Below, one piece after another: positions 1 to 8,417 of a stretch of 64,000 nt of DNA. The first letter of the stretch is position 1, and each line of letters opens with the position of its first letter. Made by a program: the position numbers and the translations under genes. The notes below the pieces were generated by a model that ran no database searches, was not told the origin of the DNA, and was given only the letters and a program-made list of their open reading frames with translations. This DNA comes from Hydrogenophaga intermedia. Lineage in GTDB: Bacteria; Pseudomonadota; Gammaproteobacteria; Burkholderiales; Burkholderiaceae_C. Location: positions 25,057 to 89,056 of the forward strand of contig NZ_CCAE010000015.1 of the NCBI RefSeq assembly GCF_000723405.1, read 5' to 3'.

Positions 1-1080
1 GGTACCCAGGGTGGCGACCACCAGGGCCTGCGTCTCGCCGCGCGTGAAGAGCGCCGAGCCGTGGGTGCGCGGCAGCACGCCGTTGCGGATTTCGATCGGG
101 CGCACGGTACGCGTGTCGCGGCCGTCGATGCGCGGCTCGCCGGCCAGGATCTGGCCGCGCACGATGCCGGCTTCGATGTCGAACAGCAGGCCTTCGACCT
201 TGACGCTATCGAACTCGATGCCGGCCGCCTTCAGGCCGCTCATCACGGCGGCGTAGGCCTCGCGGCAGGCCTGGGTGCGGGCCTGCTTGTTGCGGATCTG
301 GTAGGCCGCGCGCAGCTTGTCGCCGCCGAGCTCTTCCACCTTGGCGATCAGCGCTTCGTCGCGCGCGGGCGCCTGCCATTGCCACTCGGGCTTGCCGGCA
401 TCGCGCACCAGTTCGTTGATGGCGTTGATGGCGATGTTGGCCTGCTCATGGCCGAACACCACGCCACCCAACATGACCTCTTCGGACAGTTGCAGCGCCT
501 CGGATTCGACCATCAGCACCGCGGCCTGCGTGCCGGCCACCACCAGGTCCATCTGAGAGCCCTTGCGCTCGGTCTGGCCCGGGTTGAGCACGTACTGGCC
601 ATTGACGTAGCCCACGCGCGCAGCACCGATGGGACCGTTGAACGGGATGCCGGAGATCGACAGCGCGGCCGAGGTCGCGATCATCGCGGCGATGTCGGCG
701 TCCACCTCGGGGTTGAGCGACAGCGTGTGGATGACCACCTGCACTTCGTTGAAGAAGCCCTCGGGGAACAGCGGGCGGATCGGGCGGTCGATCAGGCGGC
801 TGGTCAGCGTCTCCAGCTCGCTCGGGCGGCCTTCGCGCTTGAAGAAGCTGCCGGGAATCTTGCCGGCGGCATAGGTCTTCTCGATGTAGTCGACCGTCAG
901 GGGGAAGAAGTCCTGGCCGGCCTTGGCCTCGCTCTTGGCGACCACGGTGGCCAGCACCACGGTGCCGTCCATGTCGAGCAGCACGGCGCCGCTGGACTGG
1001 CGGGCGATTTCGCCGGTTTCCATGGTGACCGTGTGCTGGCCCCACTGGAAGGTCTTGGTGACTTTGTTGAACATGCTCAT
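1..1080 (-). CDS. pnp: Polyribonucleotide nucleotidyltransferase (PNPase), 3' part cut by the window edge
   Basis: Phosphorolytic 3'-5' exoribonuclease and degradosome partner that trims and decays mRNA in the cytoplasm. The visible 360 codons begin [14 protein letters not shown] and contain the first RNase PH-like domain: [18 protein letters not shown] near residue 22, the [11 protein letters not shown] loop near residue 78 and [15 protein letters not shown] near residue 94. The second RNase PH domain has begun ([20 protein letters not shown]) when the sequence runs off the left edge; KH and S1 domains must lie outside. The start codon at 1078-1080 fits the family N-terminus. It lies downstream of rpsO on the same strand, the classic rpsO-pnp order, with a 246-base spacer holding the rpsO terminator and a long stem-loop. 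Confidence 0.97.
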   Translation of the reverse strand, partial: MSMFNKVTKTFQWGQHTVTMETGEIARQSSGAVLLDMDGTVVLATVVAKSEAKAGQDFFPLTVDYIEKTYAAGKIPGSFFKREGRPSELETLTSRLIDRPIRPLFPEGFFNEVQVVIHTLSLNPEVDADIAAMIATSAALSISGIPFNGPIGAARVGYVNGQYVLNPGQTERKGSQMDLVVAGTQAAVLMVESEALQLSEEVMLGGVVFGHEQANIAINAINELVRDAGKPEWQWQAPARDEALIAKVEELGGDKLRAAYQIRNKQARTQACREAYAAVMSGLKAAGIEFDSVKVEGLLFDIEAGIVRGQILAGEPRIDGRDTRTVRPIEIRNGVLPRTHGSALFTRGETQALVVATLGT

Positions 1081-1171
1081 GTGTGTTCTCCTGTGTGCGC
1101 CCCGTTCAACGGGGACTGCTTGGCGTGCAATGCCTTGCACGGACCCGGAGAACGCACCCGCAAGACGATGC

Positions 1172-1212
1172 CATTCCAGAGGGATTGCGCCGACCGCAAC
1201 CCCGTTGGAATG
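1172..1212 (-). promoter_or_regulatory. Long stem-loop in the pnp leader, possible RNase III/PNPase autoregulation site
   Basis: CATTCCA at 1172-1178 pairs with TGGAATG at 1206-1212, and inside it the segments around 1181-1188 and 1196-1203 (GGG/CCC and TTGC/GCAA) pair across a short GCCGACC loop. The stem lies about 90 bases before the pnp start. In E. coli a long leader stem of this kind is cut by RNase III and lets PNPase repress its own mRNA; the same role here is inference from position and shape. Confidence 0.5.
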
Positions 1213-1267
1213 ACACAGCTTCGCTCGGTGTGTGAACTCCGGACTGGATGAGCGGGGGCGCCAAACG

Positions 1268-1302
1268 CAAAAAGCCCGAGCCAGCGAACCAACTCAGGCT
1301 TT
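1268..1302 (-). terminator. Rho-independent terminator after rpsO
   Basis: On the minus strand, AAAGCCTGAG (1293-1302) pairs with CTCGGGCTTT (1271-1280) with a single U-G wobble, and the 3' arm runs into five U residues. It lies 25 bases after the rpsO stop codon. Readthrough would feed pnp, as in other rpsO-pnp pairs. Confidence 0.85.
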
Positions 1303-1326
1303 TCGATCGGGCACACCCGGCTCGGT

Positions 1327-1593
1327 TTATTTGCGCAGGCCCAGTTTCTGGATGAGGGCCAGGTAGCGGTCGGCGTCCTTGGCCTTCAGGTAATCCAGCA
1401 GCTTGCGGCGACGGCTCACCATGCGCAGCAGGCCGCGACGACCGTGGTGGTCCTTGGCGTGCGTCTTGAAGTGCGGGGTGAGTTCGTTGATGCGGGCCGT
1501 CAGGATGGCGACCTGGACTTCGGGGCTGCCGGTGTCGTTGGCACCGCGGGCGTTGTCGGCGATGACGCCGGCTTTGACTTGCTGATCGATCAT
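1327..1593 (-). CDS. rpsO: 30S ribosomal protein S15
   Basis: Small-subunit protein that binds the 16S rRNA central domain and contacts the 50S subunit. It has 88 residues, close to the family's usual 89, beginning [14 protein letters not shown] with the family blocks [31 protein letters not shown] and [11 protein letters not shown] and the C-terminus LIQKLGLRK. The reading frame is open further upstream, but homology starts exactly at the ATG at 1591-1593, which follows a CAGGAAAC ribosome binding site. It is followed by a terminator and then pnp. Confidence 0.98.
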   Translation of the reverse strand: MIDQQVKAGVIADNARGANDTGSPEVQVAILTARINELTPHFKTHAKDHHGRRGLLRMVSRRRKLLDYLKAKDADRYLALIQKLGLRK

Positions 1594-1714
1594 TTCAATG
1601 TTTCCTGTGGACTTGCGTCCCGCTGCAGCATGGGCCGGACCCTGTGGGGTGACCTTGGGGTGAGACCCCGCCGCGACGGGCGTGGAGCCGCTCCAACCGG
1701 AACGGCAACCGCGC

Positions 1715-1720
1715 ATTCTA
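1715..1720 (-). promoter_or_regulatory. Possible -10 element for rpsO
   Basis: TAGAAT on the minus strand, about 120 bases before the rpsO start and just past the end of the aminotransferase gene. No convincing -35 hexamer is seen at 16-18 bases, so this is weak. Confidence 0.35.
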
Positions 1721-1742
1721 GCCGAAGTGGCACCGAGGCTGG

Positions 1743-2924
1743 CTAGTTCTTGCCCTGCTTGTCCAGCCAGCCGCGCAGCCGCCGCACGCCCTCCTCCAGC
1801 CGCGCCACATCCTGGCTGGCGAAACACCAGCGCAGCCAGCCGGCCGCCTCGGGCGCGAAGGCGCTGCCCGGCGCCAGGCCCAGGCCAGCCTCGCGCACCA
1901 GGCGCTTGGCCACGTCCAGGCAATCGGCCTGCCCAGGCAGACGGAAGAAGGCGTACATGCCGGCACGCGGCGTGGCCAGTTCCACCCCAGGCAGGGCCTG
2001 CAGCAGCGGCACCAGGGTGTCGCGGCAGCGGCGCAGGTGAGCCACCAGGGCGGGCGTGACGGCGTCGCCGTGCGCGATGGCGGCGATGGCGCCGCGCTGC
2101 ACGAACACCGGCGCGCAGGAGGTGTTGAACTCGATGAGCTTGCCCACCGCCTCGATGAGCGCGGCCGGCAACACCAGCCAGCCCAGACGCCAACCGGTCA
2201 TGAGGAAACTCTTGGAAAAGCTGTGGGCGACGATGAGGCGGTCGTCGGGCTCAGCCACGTCCAGGAAGCTGGGTGCCGCGCCGTTCGAGGTATCACCTTC
2301 GAAATACAGGCGTTCGTAGACCTCGTCCGCCACGATCCAGGTGCCGGTGGCGCGGCAGTGGGCCAGGATGGCGCGCTGCTGGTCGGCCGCGAGCGTGAAG
2401 CCGGTGGGGTTGGCCGGCGCGTTGATGATCAGCGCCCGCGTGGCCGGCGTGACGGCCTGGCGCAGCGCGTGGAGGTCCAGCGTCCAGGCGCCGCCGCGCG
2501 GCACCAGCGACACACTGCGCACACGCGCGCCCAGGATCTGCGGCTGCGCCACCAGGTTGGGCCAGGCCGGCGTGAGCACCACCACCTCGTCGCCCGCGTT
2601 CACCAGGGCCTGCGCCGCCAGCATGAGGCCATTGACGCCGCCCGAGGTGACCGCGATTCGGCCGAACCAGTGCGCAGGGCCGCGCCCCGGGTGAAGCCGC
2701 TCGGTGTAACCGGCGATGGCCTCGCGCAGCTCGGGCAGGCCCAGGTTATGCGCGTAGAAGGTCTCGCCGGCCTGCAGCGAGGCGATGGCCGCCTGGCGGA
2801 TCGGCTCGGGCGTCACCTCGTCGCTTTCGCCGAACCAGAACTTGAGCACGCCCTCGCGGCCGATGCCCTCGTTGGCAACCTCCCGAATGCGCGAGCCTTC
2901 CAGGCCCGCCACCACCTTACGCAT
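1743..2924 (-). CDS. Pyridoxal-phosphate-dependent aminotransferase, class I/II
   Basis: Fold-type I aminotransferase of the aspartate/alanine aminotransferase group, 393 residues. Seen in the sequence: the substrate-loop region [18 protein letters not shown] near residue 56, [22 protein letters not shown] near 93, [10 protein letters not shown] near 168 (cofactor-contacting Asn), [11 protein letters not shown] near 198 (Asp that holds the pyridine nitrogen) and [15 protein letters not shown] near 234 with the Schiff-base lysine. The substrate cannot be read from the sequence. It starts [16 protein letters not shown], usual for the family. It stands about 150 bases upstream of rpsO on the same strand and is probably a separate unit. 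Confidence 0.88.
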   Translation of the reverse strand: MRKVVAGLEGSRIREVANEGIGREGVLKFWFGESDEVTPEPIRQAAIASLQAGETFYAHNLGLPELREAIAGYTERLHPGRGPAHWFGRIAVTSGGVNGLMLAAQALVNAGDEVVVLTPAWPNLVAQPQILGARVRSVSLVPRGGAWTLDLHALRQAVTPATRALIINAPANPTGFTLAADQQRAILAHCRATGTWIVADEVYERLYFEGDTSNGAAPSFLDVAEPDDRLIVAHSFSKSFLMTGWRLGWLVLPAALIEAVGKLIEFNTSCAPVFVQRGAIAAIAHGDAVTPALVAHLRRCRDTLVPLLQALPGVELATPRAGMYAFFRLPGQADCLDVAKRLVREAGLGLAPGSAFAPEAAGWLRWCFASQDVARLEEGVRRLRGWLDKQGKN

Positions 2925-2944
2925 GCGCTGGCTCCGTCTTCAAT

Positions 2945-4231
2945 TCAGAAGCGGGGCATGCTACAGGCGTGCGGCAGCTCCGCCTGCTGTGGGGTCAGGC
3001 TGCGGATCACGCGGAAACCGTAGCCCGAGCCCTCGACGTCGAACTTCACGCCGGGCGTGCCCTGGCGGTCCATCACGGCCACGGCCAGGCTCTGCTGGAA
3101 CTGGTGGTCGGCACCGCGCATGCGCCCACGTTGGCCCGCCAGGCCCACATCGGCCTTTTCCAGTTGGGTGGCGACGGCACCCGCCTCCACCGTGCCCGCG
3201 CGCTCGATGGCTTGCGCCAGTGCCTCGATCATGAGCTGCATGCGCATGTGCACGTAGTCCTCCTCGGGCTTGGGGAAGCGCTCGCGGAAGGTTTTGTAAA
3301 AGGCCTCGCTCTCGGCCGTGGGCACGTTCGGGAACCAGTCGGCCACGGCCACCACCTTGCCGATGCCGGCGTCGCCGAGGGCCGCTGGCGCGCCCAGGGC
3401 GTTGCCGTAGAAGGTGTAGAAGCGGCCGTCGAAGCCGACCTCGCGCGCGGCCTTCACCAGCAGGGTGAGGTCGTTGCCCCAGTTGCCCGTGAGCACGGCC
3501 TGCGCGCCACTGGCCTTGATCTTGGTGGCGTACGGCAGGAAATCCTTGATACGCGCCATGGGGTGAAGCTCGTCGCCGACGATCTTCACGTCGGGCCGCT
3601 GGGCACCGAGCTGGCGGCGCGCCTCGCGCAGCACGCCCTGGCCGAAGCTGTAGTCCTGGCCGATGAGGTAAATGCGCTCCAGCGCCTTGTCCTCGCGCAG
3701 CACGCTCATGAGCGCGGTCATGCGCATGTCGGCGTGGGCGTCGAAGCGGAAGTGCCAGGGGCTGCACTTCTCGTTGGTGAGCACCGGGTCCACCGCCGAG
3801 TAGTTGAGGAAGAGCTGGCGGCGCTGCGGCTCGCGCTCGTTGTGCTTGTTGATGGCCTCGATGATGGCGCTGGCCGCCGCAGAAGAGTTGCCCTGGGCCA
3901 CGATGGTGATGCCGCGATCGTTGGCCAGGCGCAGGGAGGCCAGCGCCTCTTCCGCCTGGTTCTTGCTGTCGAAGCGCTCGATGAGCAGGGGCCGCGCGCC
4001 ACCGGGCAGCTTGACGCCGCCGCGCGCATTGACCCGCTCGGTGGCCCACAGCAGGTTGCGGAACACCGCCTCGCCGGTGTTGGCGAAGGGGCCGGACAGG
4101 CCTTCGATCATGGCGATGCGGATGGGCTCGCCGCGCGGCGCGGGGGCCTGGGCCTGGCCGGGCGACACGACGGCAAGGGACAAGACGGCAGCGGCCAGCG
4201 TGGCCAGCCCGCGACGGGAAATCAGGGTCAT
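2945..4231 (-). CDS. ABC transporter substrate-binding protein, branched-chain amino acid type (Peripla_BP_6)
   Basis: Periplasmic binding protein of the LivJ/LivK-like family, 428 residues. The N-terminus MTLISRRGLATLAAAV is a signal peptide ending near SPGQAQA. The mature part opens PIRIAMIEGLSGPFANTGEAV, the usual first beta-alpha unit of this fold, and contains VAQGNSSAAASAIIEAI and YLIGQDYSFGQGVLREA. I chose the ATG at 4229-4231 because it carries the signal peptide and has GGAG seven bases upstream. No permease or ATPase gene is adjacent, so this is a solitary binding protein. The ligand is unknown. Confidence 0.85.
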   Translation of the reverse strand: MTLISRRGLATLAAAVLSLAVVSPGQAQAPAPRGEPIRIAMIEGLSGPFANTGEAVFRNLLWATERVNARGGVKLPGGARPLLIERFDSKNQAEEALASLRLANDRGITIVAQGNSSAAASAIIEAINKHNEREPQRRQLFLNYSAVDPVLTNEKCSPWHFRFDAHADMRMTALMSVLREDKALERIYLIGQDYSFGQGVLREARRQLGAQRPDVKIVGDELHPMARIKDFLPYATKIKASGAQAVLTGNWGNDLTLLVKAAREVGFDGRFYTFYGNALGAPAALGDAGIGKVVAVADWFPNVPTAESEAFYKTFRERFPKPEEDYVHMRMQLMIEALAQAIERAGTVEAGAVATQLEKADVGLAGQRGRMRGADHQFQQSLAVAVMDRQGTPGVKFDVEGSGYGFRVIRSLTPQQAELPHACSMPRF

Positions 4232-4364
4232 GAACAACTCCGTGGTGAAACTGCGGGCCGTCGAAAGGAGGATGCGGCCCGTCACTGTCGCCTGCGCGAC
4301 AGATAAGTACTCTAATTCATAATTATCCCGATCACCTGCCGCTGATCCGTCGGTCATGCGAAGC

Positions 4365-5450
4365 TCAGAACAGCGGAGCCAGATCGGCCAGCGGCCAGCG
4401 CGGGGCCACGTCGAAGCGGCCGGCGCCCACGTCGGCGGCCAACAGGCCCGCCTGGGCGCGCAGGCCGGCGGCCAGGGCGATCATGGCGCCGTTGTCGGTG
4501 CACAGCGCCAGCTCGGGGTAGTGCACGCGCAGGCCACGCTCAGCGGCGGCCTGGTTCAACTGGGCGCGCAGGTGGGTGTTGGCGCCCACGCCACCGGCCA
4601 CCACCAGGCGGCGCAGGCCCGTGGCCTTCAATGCCGCCAGCGACTTCTTCACCAGCACCTCCACAATGGCCGCCTGCGCGCCGGCGGCCACGTCAGCCTT
4701 CTCCCGCTCGCTCAGCGGATCGGCCAGCCGGCTGGTGGCCGGGCCTTCGGGGGCGGCGCGCGCCAGGCGCTTCACCTGGGTCAGCACAGCCGTCTTGAGG
4801 CCGGCGAAGGAGAAATCCAGGTCACCGCTGTGCAGCATCGGCCGGGGGAATTTGTAGGCGGCGGCGTCGCCCTGCTCCGCCAACCGCGCCAGCGCCGGCC
4901 CGCCCGGGTAGCCCAGGCCCAGCAGCTTGGCCGATTTGTCGAAGGCCTCCCCGGCCGCGTCGTCGATGGTTTCGCCCAGCAGCTCGTAACGCCCCACCCC
5001 GTCCACGCGCATGAGCTGCGTGTGCCCGCCCGACACCAGCAAGGCCACGAAGGGGAATTCGGGCGGGTCGGCGCTCAGGAAGGGCGACAGCAGGTGCCCT
5101 TCCAGGTGATGGATACCGTGCACCGGCTTGCCCAACGCTACGCCCAGCGCGTGCGCCACGCCCGTGCCCACCAGCAGCGCGCCGGCCAGGCCGGGGCCGC
5201 GGGTGCAGGCGATGGCGTCGACGTCGGCCAGCGCGAGTCCGGCCTGCGCCAGCACCGCGTCGGTCAGCGGCAGCACACGGCGGATGTGATCGCGGCTGGC
5301 CAGTTCGGGCACCACGCCGCCGTAGGCCTGGTGCATCTCGATCTGGCTGTGCAGCGCGTGACCGAGCAGGCGCGGCACGCCCTCGCTGCCCGCGTCCACG
5401 AGGGCCACACCGGTTTCGTCACAGGAGGATTCGATGCCGAGGATGCGCAT
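4365..5450 (-). CDS. tsaD: tRNA N6-adenosine threonylcarbamoyltransferase
   Basis: Transfers the threonylcarbamoyl group to A37 of tRNAs reading ANN codons, together with TsaB and TsaE. It has 361 residues, slightly longer than usual. Start [18 protein letters not shown] is the family N-terminus. The metal-binding motif HxxxH is seen in the [20 protein letters not shown] region (near residues 37-56), with VSGGHTQLM near 131 and [10 protein letters not shown] near 286. The open frame extends upstream but homology begins at the ATG at 5448-5450. It is followed at 133 bases by the solitary binding-protein gene, which is probably independent. Its 5' side is divergent from the nasR-like gene. Confidence 0.96.
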   Translation of the reverse strand: MRILGIESSCDETGVALVDAGSEGVPRLLGHALHSQIEMHQAYGGVVPELASRDHIRRVLPLTDAVLAQAGLALADVDAIACTRGPGLAGALLVGTGVAHALGVALGKPVHGIHHLEGHLLSPFLSADPPEFPFVALLVSGGHTQLMRVDGVGRYELLGETIDDAAGEAFDKSAKLLGLGYPGGPALARLAEQGDAAAYKFPRPMLHSGDLDFSFAGLKTAVLTQVKRLARAAPEGPATSRLADPLSEREKADVAAGAQAAIVEVLVKKSLAALKATGLRRLVVAGGVGANTHLRAQLNQAAAERGLRVHYPELALCTDNGAMIALAAGLRAQAGLLAADVGAGRFDVAPRWPLADLAPLF

Positions 5451-5523
5451 GAGGGGCGGGAGTTTAAGCGCGGCACGTTTGTTGCTCCGCCCTTGTGGAG
5501 ATACGCCATCGGATAGGTGAAAG

Positions 5524-6780
5524 ATGAAAACGGGCCTGGACTTCCTGCTGGCCGCCAAGCGCTGCGAGATCGATGGCCTGCAACGCCTGGCCTTTACCGC
5601 CACCCTGGTGGACGTGACCGCGCGGCTGGTGCACGGCCTGCAGCGTGAGCGGGGCTTGACGAACCTGTACCTGGGCTCGCAGGGTCGCAGCTTCGCCGAG
5701 GCGCGCGCGGCGCAGGTGGCGGCCTCGCGCCAGGTGGAGGCCGAGTGGCGCGCGCAGTTCGAGCGCGTGGACGCCGGGACCGCGCAGGCTGGGCACGGCG
5801 CGCGCCTGTTCAGCCGCATCGCCTACGTGCTGCAAGGTCTGGACGGCCTGGATGCGCTGCGCGCCCAGCTCGACGACCGGGCCTGGGACACCGCCCGCGC
5901 CACCGAGGCCTACGTGCACCTGGTGGCCGCGCTGCTGGCGGTGGTGTTCGAGGCCGCCGACAGCGCCAGCGACCCCGAGGTCTCGCGCCGTCTGGTGGCG
6001 CTGTTCAACTTCATGCAGGGCAAGGAGTTCGCGGGCCAGGAGCGCGCCGCCGGTGCGGCCCTGTTCGCGCAGGGCCAGGCCGACGCGGCCGGCCAGCAGC
6101 GCCTGCTGCACCTGATCGAATCGCAGGAGCGCTGCCTGGAGCTGTTCGAGAGCTTCGCGCCCACCTCCGCCCGCGCCCTGTGGACAGCCCCACACACCAG
6201 CGCGCCCCTGGCCGAGCTGGAGCGTCTGCGCCGCGTGCTCTACACCGCCACCCACGGCGCCGCGCTCAAGCCCGAGTTGAGCCAGACCTGGTTCGACGTC
6301 TGCAGCGCCCGCATGGACGCCATGAAGCTGGTGGAGGACCGGCTCACCGCTGACCTGCGCGCCCTGTGCGGCGAGAAGATCGCGCACGCCCAGGCCGAAC
6401 TGGCCACCTACGGCGCCCTGGCCGCCCAGCCCGCGCCCGACCCCCTGAGCTTCTACCTGGCACCGGCCGACGCCAGCGCCGCCGCGCCCCCTGTGGGCGC
6501 ACAGGGCTTCGGCCTGCCGCTGGACCGCTCGGTGCTGGAACTGGTGCACGACCAGGCGCGCCGCCTGCAAGCCATGGCCGACGAACTGGAGGCCGTGCGC
6601 GCCAGTCTCAACGAACGCCGCATCGTCGAGCGCGCCAAGGGCCTGCTCATGGCGCACCGCCAACTCAGCGAGCCGGAGGCGCACAAAACCCTGCGCCAGA
6701 TGGCCATGAACCAGAACCGGCGACTGGTGGACGTGGCCGAGGCGCTGCTGAGCATGGCCGAGGTACTTCCACCCCGGTGA
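5524..6780 (+). CDS. nasR: NIT-ANTAR nitrate/nitrite-responsive transcription antiterminator (NasR-like)
   Basis: RNA-binding antiterminator that lets RNA polymerase pass a leader terminator when nitrate or nitrite is bound. It has 418 residues against about 393 for Klebsiella NasR. Residues 1 to about 320 match the all-helical NIT sensor pattern, with [18 protein letters not shown] near residue 38 and [12 protein letters not shown] near 200. The last 70 residues are an ANTAR domain: [19 protein letters not shown] near 362, then a second helix pair ending LLSMAEV. No membrane segment is seen, so it is cytoplasmic. It lies just upstream of the nitrate ABC operon, whose leader holds the matching two-hairpin RNA target. 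It is divergent from tsaD with a 73-base gap. The name is by family and context. Confidence 0.9.
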   Translation: MKTGLDFLLAAKRCEIDGLQRLAFTATLVDVTARLVHGLQRERGLTNLYLGSQGRSFAEARAAQVAASRQVEAEWRAQFERVDAGTAQAGHGARLFSRIAYVLQGLDGLDALRAQLDDRAWDTARATEAYVHLVAALLAVVFEAADSASDPEVSRRLVALFNFMQGKEFAGQERAAGAALFAQGQADAAGQQRLLHLIESQERCLELFESFAPTSARALWTAPHTSAPLAELERLRRVLYTATHGAALKPELSQTWFDVCSARMDAMKLVEDRLTADLRALCGEKIAHAQAELATYGALAAQPAPDPLSFYLAPADASAAAPPVGAQGFGLPLDRSVLELVHDQARRLQAMADELEAVRASLNERRIVERAKGLLMAHRQLSEPEAHKTLRQMAMNQNRRLVDVAEALLSMAEVLPPR

Positions 6781-6784
6781 ACAC

Positions 6785-6799
6785 GCACTGCTGCGGTGC
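6785..6799 (+). promoter_or_regulatory. NtrC-like binding site upstream of nrtA
   Basis: GCAC-N7-GTGC, the dyad expected for NtrC (consensus GCACC-N5-GGTGC, of which the inner bases are not fully kept). Its centre lies about 120 bases before the predicted sigma-54 start, a normal distance for an NtrC enhancer. It begins 4 bases after the nasR-like stop codon. Regulation by NtrC is inference. Confidence 0.55.
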
Positions 6800-6885
6800 A
6801 CAAGAATCGATCGAACGCACCAAGCGCGCGCCGGCCAGCCTCGATACTTCTTTATAAATCAATTACTTAGAAAATCACCTCTTGC

Positions 6886-6901
6886 TGGCACGCTCTCTGC
6901 T
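6886..6901 (+). promoter_or_regulatory. Sigma-54 promoter for the nrtABD operon
   Basis: TGGCACG-CTCT-CTGCT, one base off the consensus TGGCACG-N4-TTGCA, with GG (6887-6888) and GC (6899-6900) exactly ten bases apart. The predicted transcript starts near 6911, so the leader begins directly before the first ANTAR-type hairpin. This agrees with nitrogen-limitation control through NtrC. Confidence 0.75.
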
Positions 6902-6915
6902 TCATGAGAGCAGAA

Positions 6916-6945
6916 CAGCCCGCGGCCAACGGCGGCCGTGAGCTG
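6916..6945 (+). promoter_or_regulatory. ANTAR target hairpin P1 (hexaloop AACGGC)
   Basis: CGCGGCC (6921-6927) and GGCCGTG (6934-6940) form a 7-base-pair stem with one G-U pair around the six-base loop AACGGC; CAGC (6916-6919) and GCTG (6942-6945) extend it across one mismatch. The loop has A at position 1 and G at position 4, the two bases that define ANTAR RNA targets. Confidence 0.72.
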
Positions 6946-6963
6946 AGCAGTCTCCCCAGACAC

Positions 6964-6977
6964 GGACAACGGCGTCC
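6964..6977 (+). promoter_or_regulatory. ANTAR target hairpin P2 (same hexaloop), overlapping the terminator
   Basis: GGAC (6964-6967) and GTCC (6974-6977) close a loop AACGGC identical to that of P1. The stem is only 4 base pairs, as expected for a switchable element. Bases 6966-6977 are also the 5' strand of the downstream terminator, so P2 and the terminator cannot form at the same time. Confidence 0.7.
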
Positions 6978-7027
6978 ATTTCCTTCCCGCGCGTCGCGGG
7001 CCTGGAAATGGGCGCCGTTGTGCTTTT
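6966..7027 (+). terminator. Leader terminator (attenuator) of the nrtABD operon
   Basis: A long hairpin: ACAACGGCG (6966-6974) pairs with CGCCGTTGT (7013-7021), CCATTTCC (6976-6983) with GGAAATGG (7004-7011), and CCCGCG (6986-6991) with CGCGGG (6995-7000). GCTTTT follows at 7022-7027. It lies about 40 bases before the nrtA start. With P1 and P2 it makes a complete NasR-type attenuator. Confidence 0.85.
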
Positions 7028-7068
7028 GGGGTTCCGGTTTGTCATTCGCCTCACAGGAGTCCACGACC

Positions 7069-8361
7069 ATGCCTTCGACCCCTCTGTCCCGCCGCCACCT
7101 GATCCAGCGGGCCGGCGCCCTCGGTTCCGTCGCCCTCGCCGGCAGCCTGCTCGGCACCCGCGCGCAAGCCGCCACCGCACTGGAAACCAAGGCCGCCAAG
7201 CTCGGCTTCATCGCCCTCACCGACGCCGCGCCCCTGTTCGTGGCCGATGAGAAGGGCTTCTTCAAGAAGCACGGCATGACCGAGGTGGAGGTGCTCAAGC
7301 AATCGTCCTGGGGCACCACGCGCGACAACCTCGTGCTCGGCTCGGCCAAGGGCGGCATCGACGGCGGGCACATCCTCACGCCCATGCCCTACCTCATCAC
7401 CACCGGCGCGGTCACGCCCAACAACGTGCCGGTGCCCATGAACATCCTGGCGCGCCTGAACCTGGGCGGCCAGGGCATCTCGGTGGGCGCCGAATACGCC
7501 AACCTGAAGGTGGGCACGGACACCAAGGCCTTCGGCAAGGCCCTGGCGGCCAAGCGCGGCAGCGGCAAGGCGGTCAACGCCGCCATGACCTTCCCCGGTG
7601 GCACGCACGACCTGTGGATCCGCTACTGGCTGGCCGCCGGCGGCGTGGACCCGAACAAGGACATCTCCACCATCGTGGTGCCGCCCGCGCAGATGGTGGC
7701 CAACATGAAGGTCGGCAGCATGGACACCTTCTGCGTCTGCGAGCCCTGGAACCGCCAGCTCATCAACCAGAAGATCGGCTACACGGCCATCACCACCAGC
7801 GAACTCTGGATGAACCACCCGGAGAAGGCCTTCGCCATGCGCGCCGACTACGTGCAGGCCAACCCCAACGCCACGCAGGCGCTGATCAAGGCCGTGATGG
7901 AAGCGCAGATGTGGTGCGAGGACCCGGCCAACCGCGCCGAGGTGGCCGAGATCTGCTCGCGCCGGCGCTGGATCAACGCCCCCGTGGCCGACGTGATCGA
8001 CCGCGTCAAGGGCGACTTCGACTACGGCACCGGCCGCGTCGAGATGAACAGCAAGTTCCAGATGCGCTTCTGGAAAGACCAGGCCAGCTACCCCTTCCAG
8101 AGCCACGACCTGTGGTTCCTGACCGAGAACATGCGCTGGGGCTACCTGCCCACCAGCCTGGACACCAAGGCCCTCATCGCCAAGGTGAACCGCGAAGACC
8201 TGTGGCGCGCCGCCGCCAAGGACCTGGGCGTGGCCGCCAAGGACATCCCCACGTCCACCTCGCGCGGCGTGGAGACCTTCTTCGATGGCAAGGTCTTCGA
8301 CCCGGCCAACCCGAAGAAGTACCTCGACAGCCTGGCCATCAAGACCGTCAAGGCCGCCTGA
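7069..8361 (+). CDS. nrtA: Nitrate/nitrite ABC transporter, periplasmic substrate-binding protein (CmpA/NrtA family)
   Basis: Binding component of the nitrate uptake ABC system, 430 residues. The N-terminus has a twin-arginine-type signal, LSRRHLIQRAGALGS, followed by a hydrophobic stretch and the probable cleavage site TRAQAA. Family landmarks: AKLGFIALTDAAPLFVADEKGFF near residue 44, KQSSWGTTRDNL near 77, GGIDGGHILTPMPYL near 92 and VCEPWNRQLI near 223. The ATG at 7069 is taken because it starts the signal peptide and has AGGAG nine bases upstream; the frame is open further 5' but that part lies inside the attenuator. First gene of nrtA-nrtB-nrtD. Substrate by family and context. Confidence 0.92.
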   Translation: MPSTPLSRRHLIQRAGALGSVALAGSLLGTRAQAATALETKAAKLGFIALTDAAPLFVADEKGFFKKHGMTEVEVLKQSSWGTTRDNLVLGSAKGGIDGGHILTPMPYLITTGAVTPNNVPVPMNILARLNLGGQGISVGAEYANLKVGTDTKAFGKALAAKRGSGKAVNAAMTFPGGTHDLWIRYWLAAGGVDPNKDISTIVVPPAQMVANMKVGSMDTFCVCEPWNRQLINQKIGYTAITTSELWMNHPEKAFAMRADYVQANPNATQALIKAVMEAQMWCEDPANRAEVAEICSRRRWINAPVADVIDRVKGDFDYGTGRVEMNSKFQMRFWKDQASYPFQSHDLWFLTENMRWGYLPTSLDTKALIAKVNREDLWRAAAKDLGVAAKDIPTSTSRGVETFFDGKVFDPANPKKYLDSLAIKTVKAA

Positions 8362-8417
8362 ACGCGCGCCCCGCCCGCGCCGAGCCCGCAATTCCCCGTA
8401 GACCAGGAGTCCCCGCG

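Noticed and set aside
1594..2193. A long in-frame extension ahead of rpsO
   Set aside because: It runs through the aminotransferase gene in another frame and has no homology; S15 begins at 1593 after a ribosome binding site.
4260..4300. A hairpin (CTGTCGC/GCGACAG) upstream of the solitary binding-protein gene
   Set aside because: It lacks a U-run and lies in the 5' leader; there is too little to call it a terminator or riboswitch.
6804..6830. A second NtrC-like dyad (GGTGC...GCACC) between nasR and the promoter
   Set aside because: The half-sites point outward and are 17 bases apart, unlike NtrC sites; only the 6785-6799 site fits.
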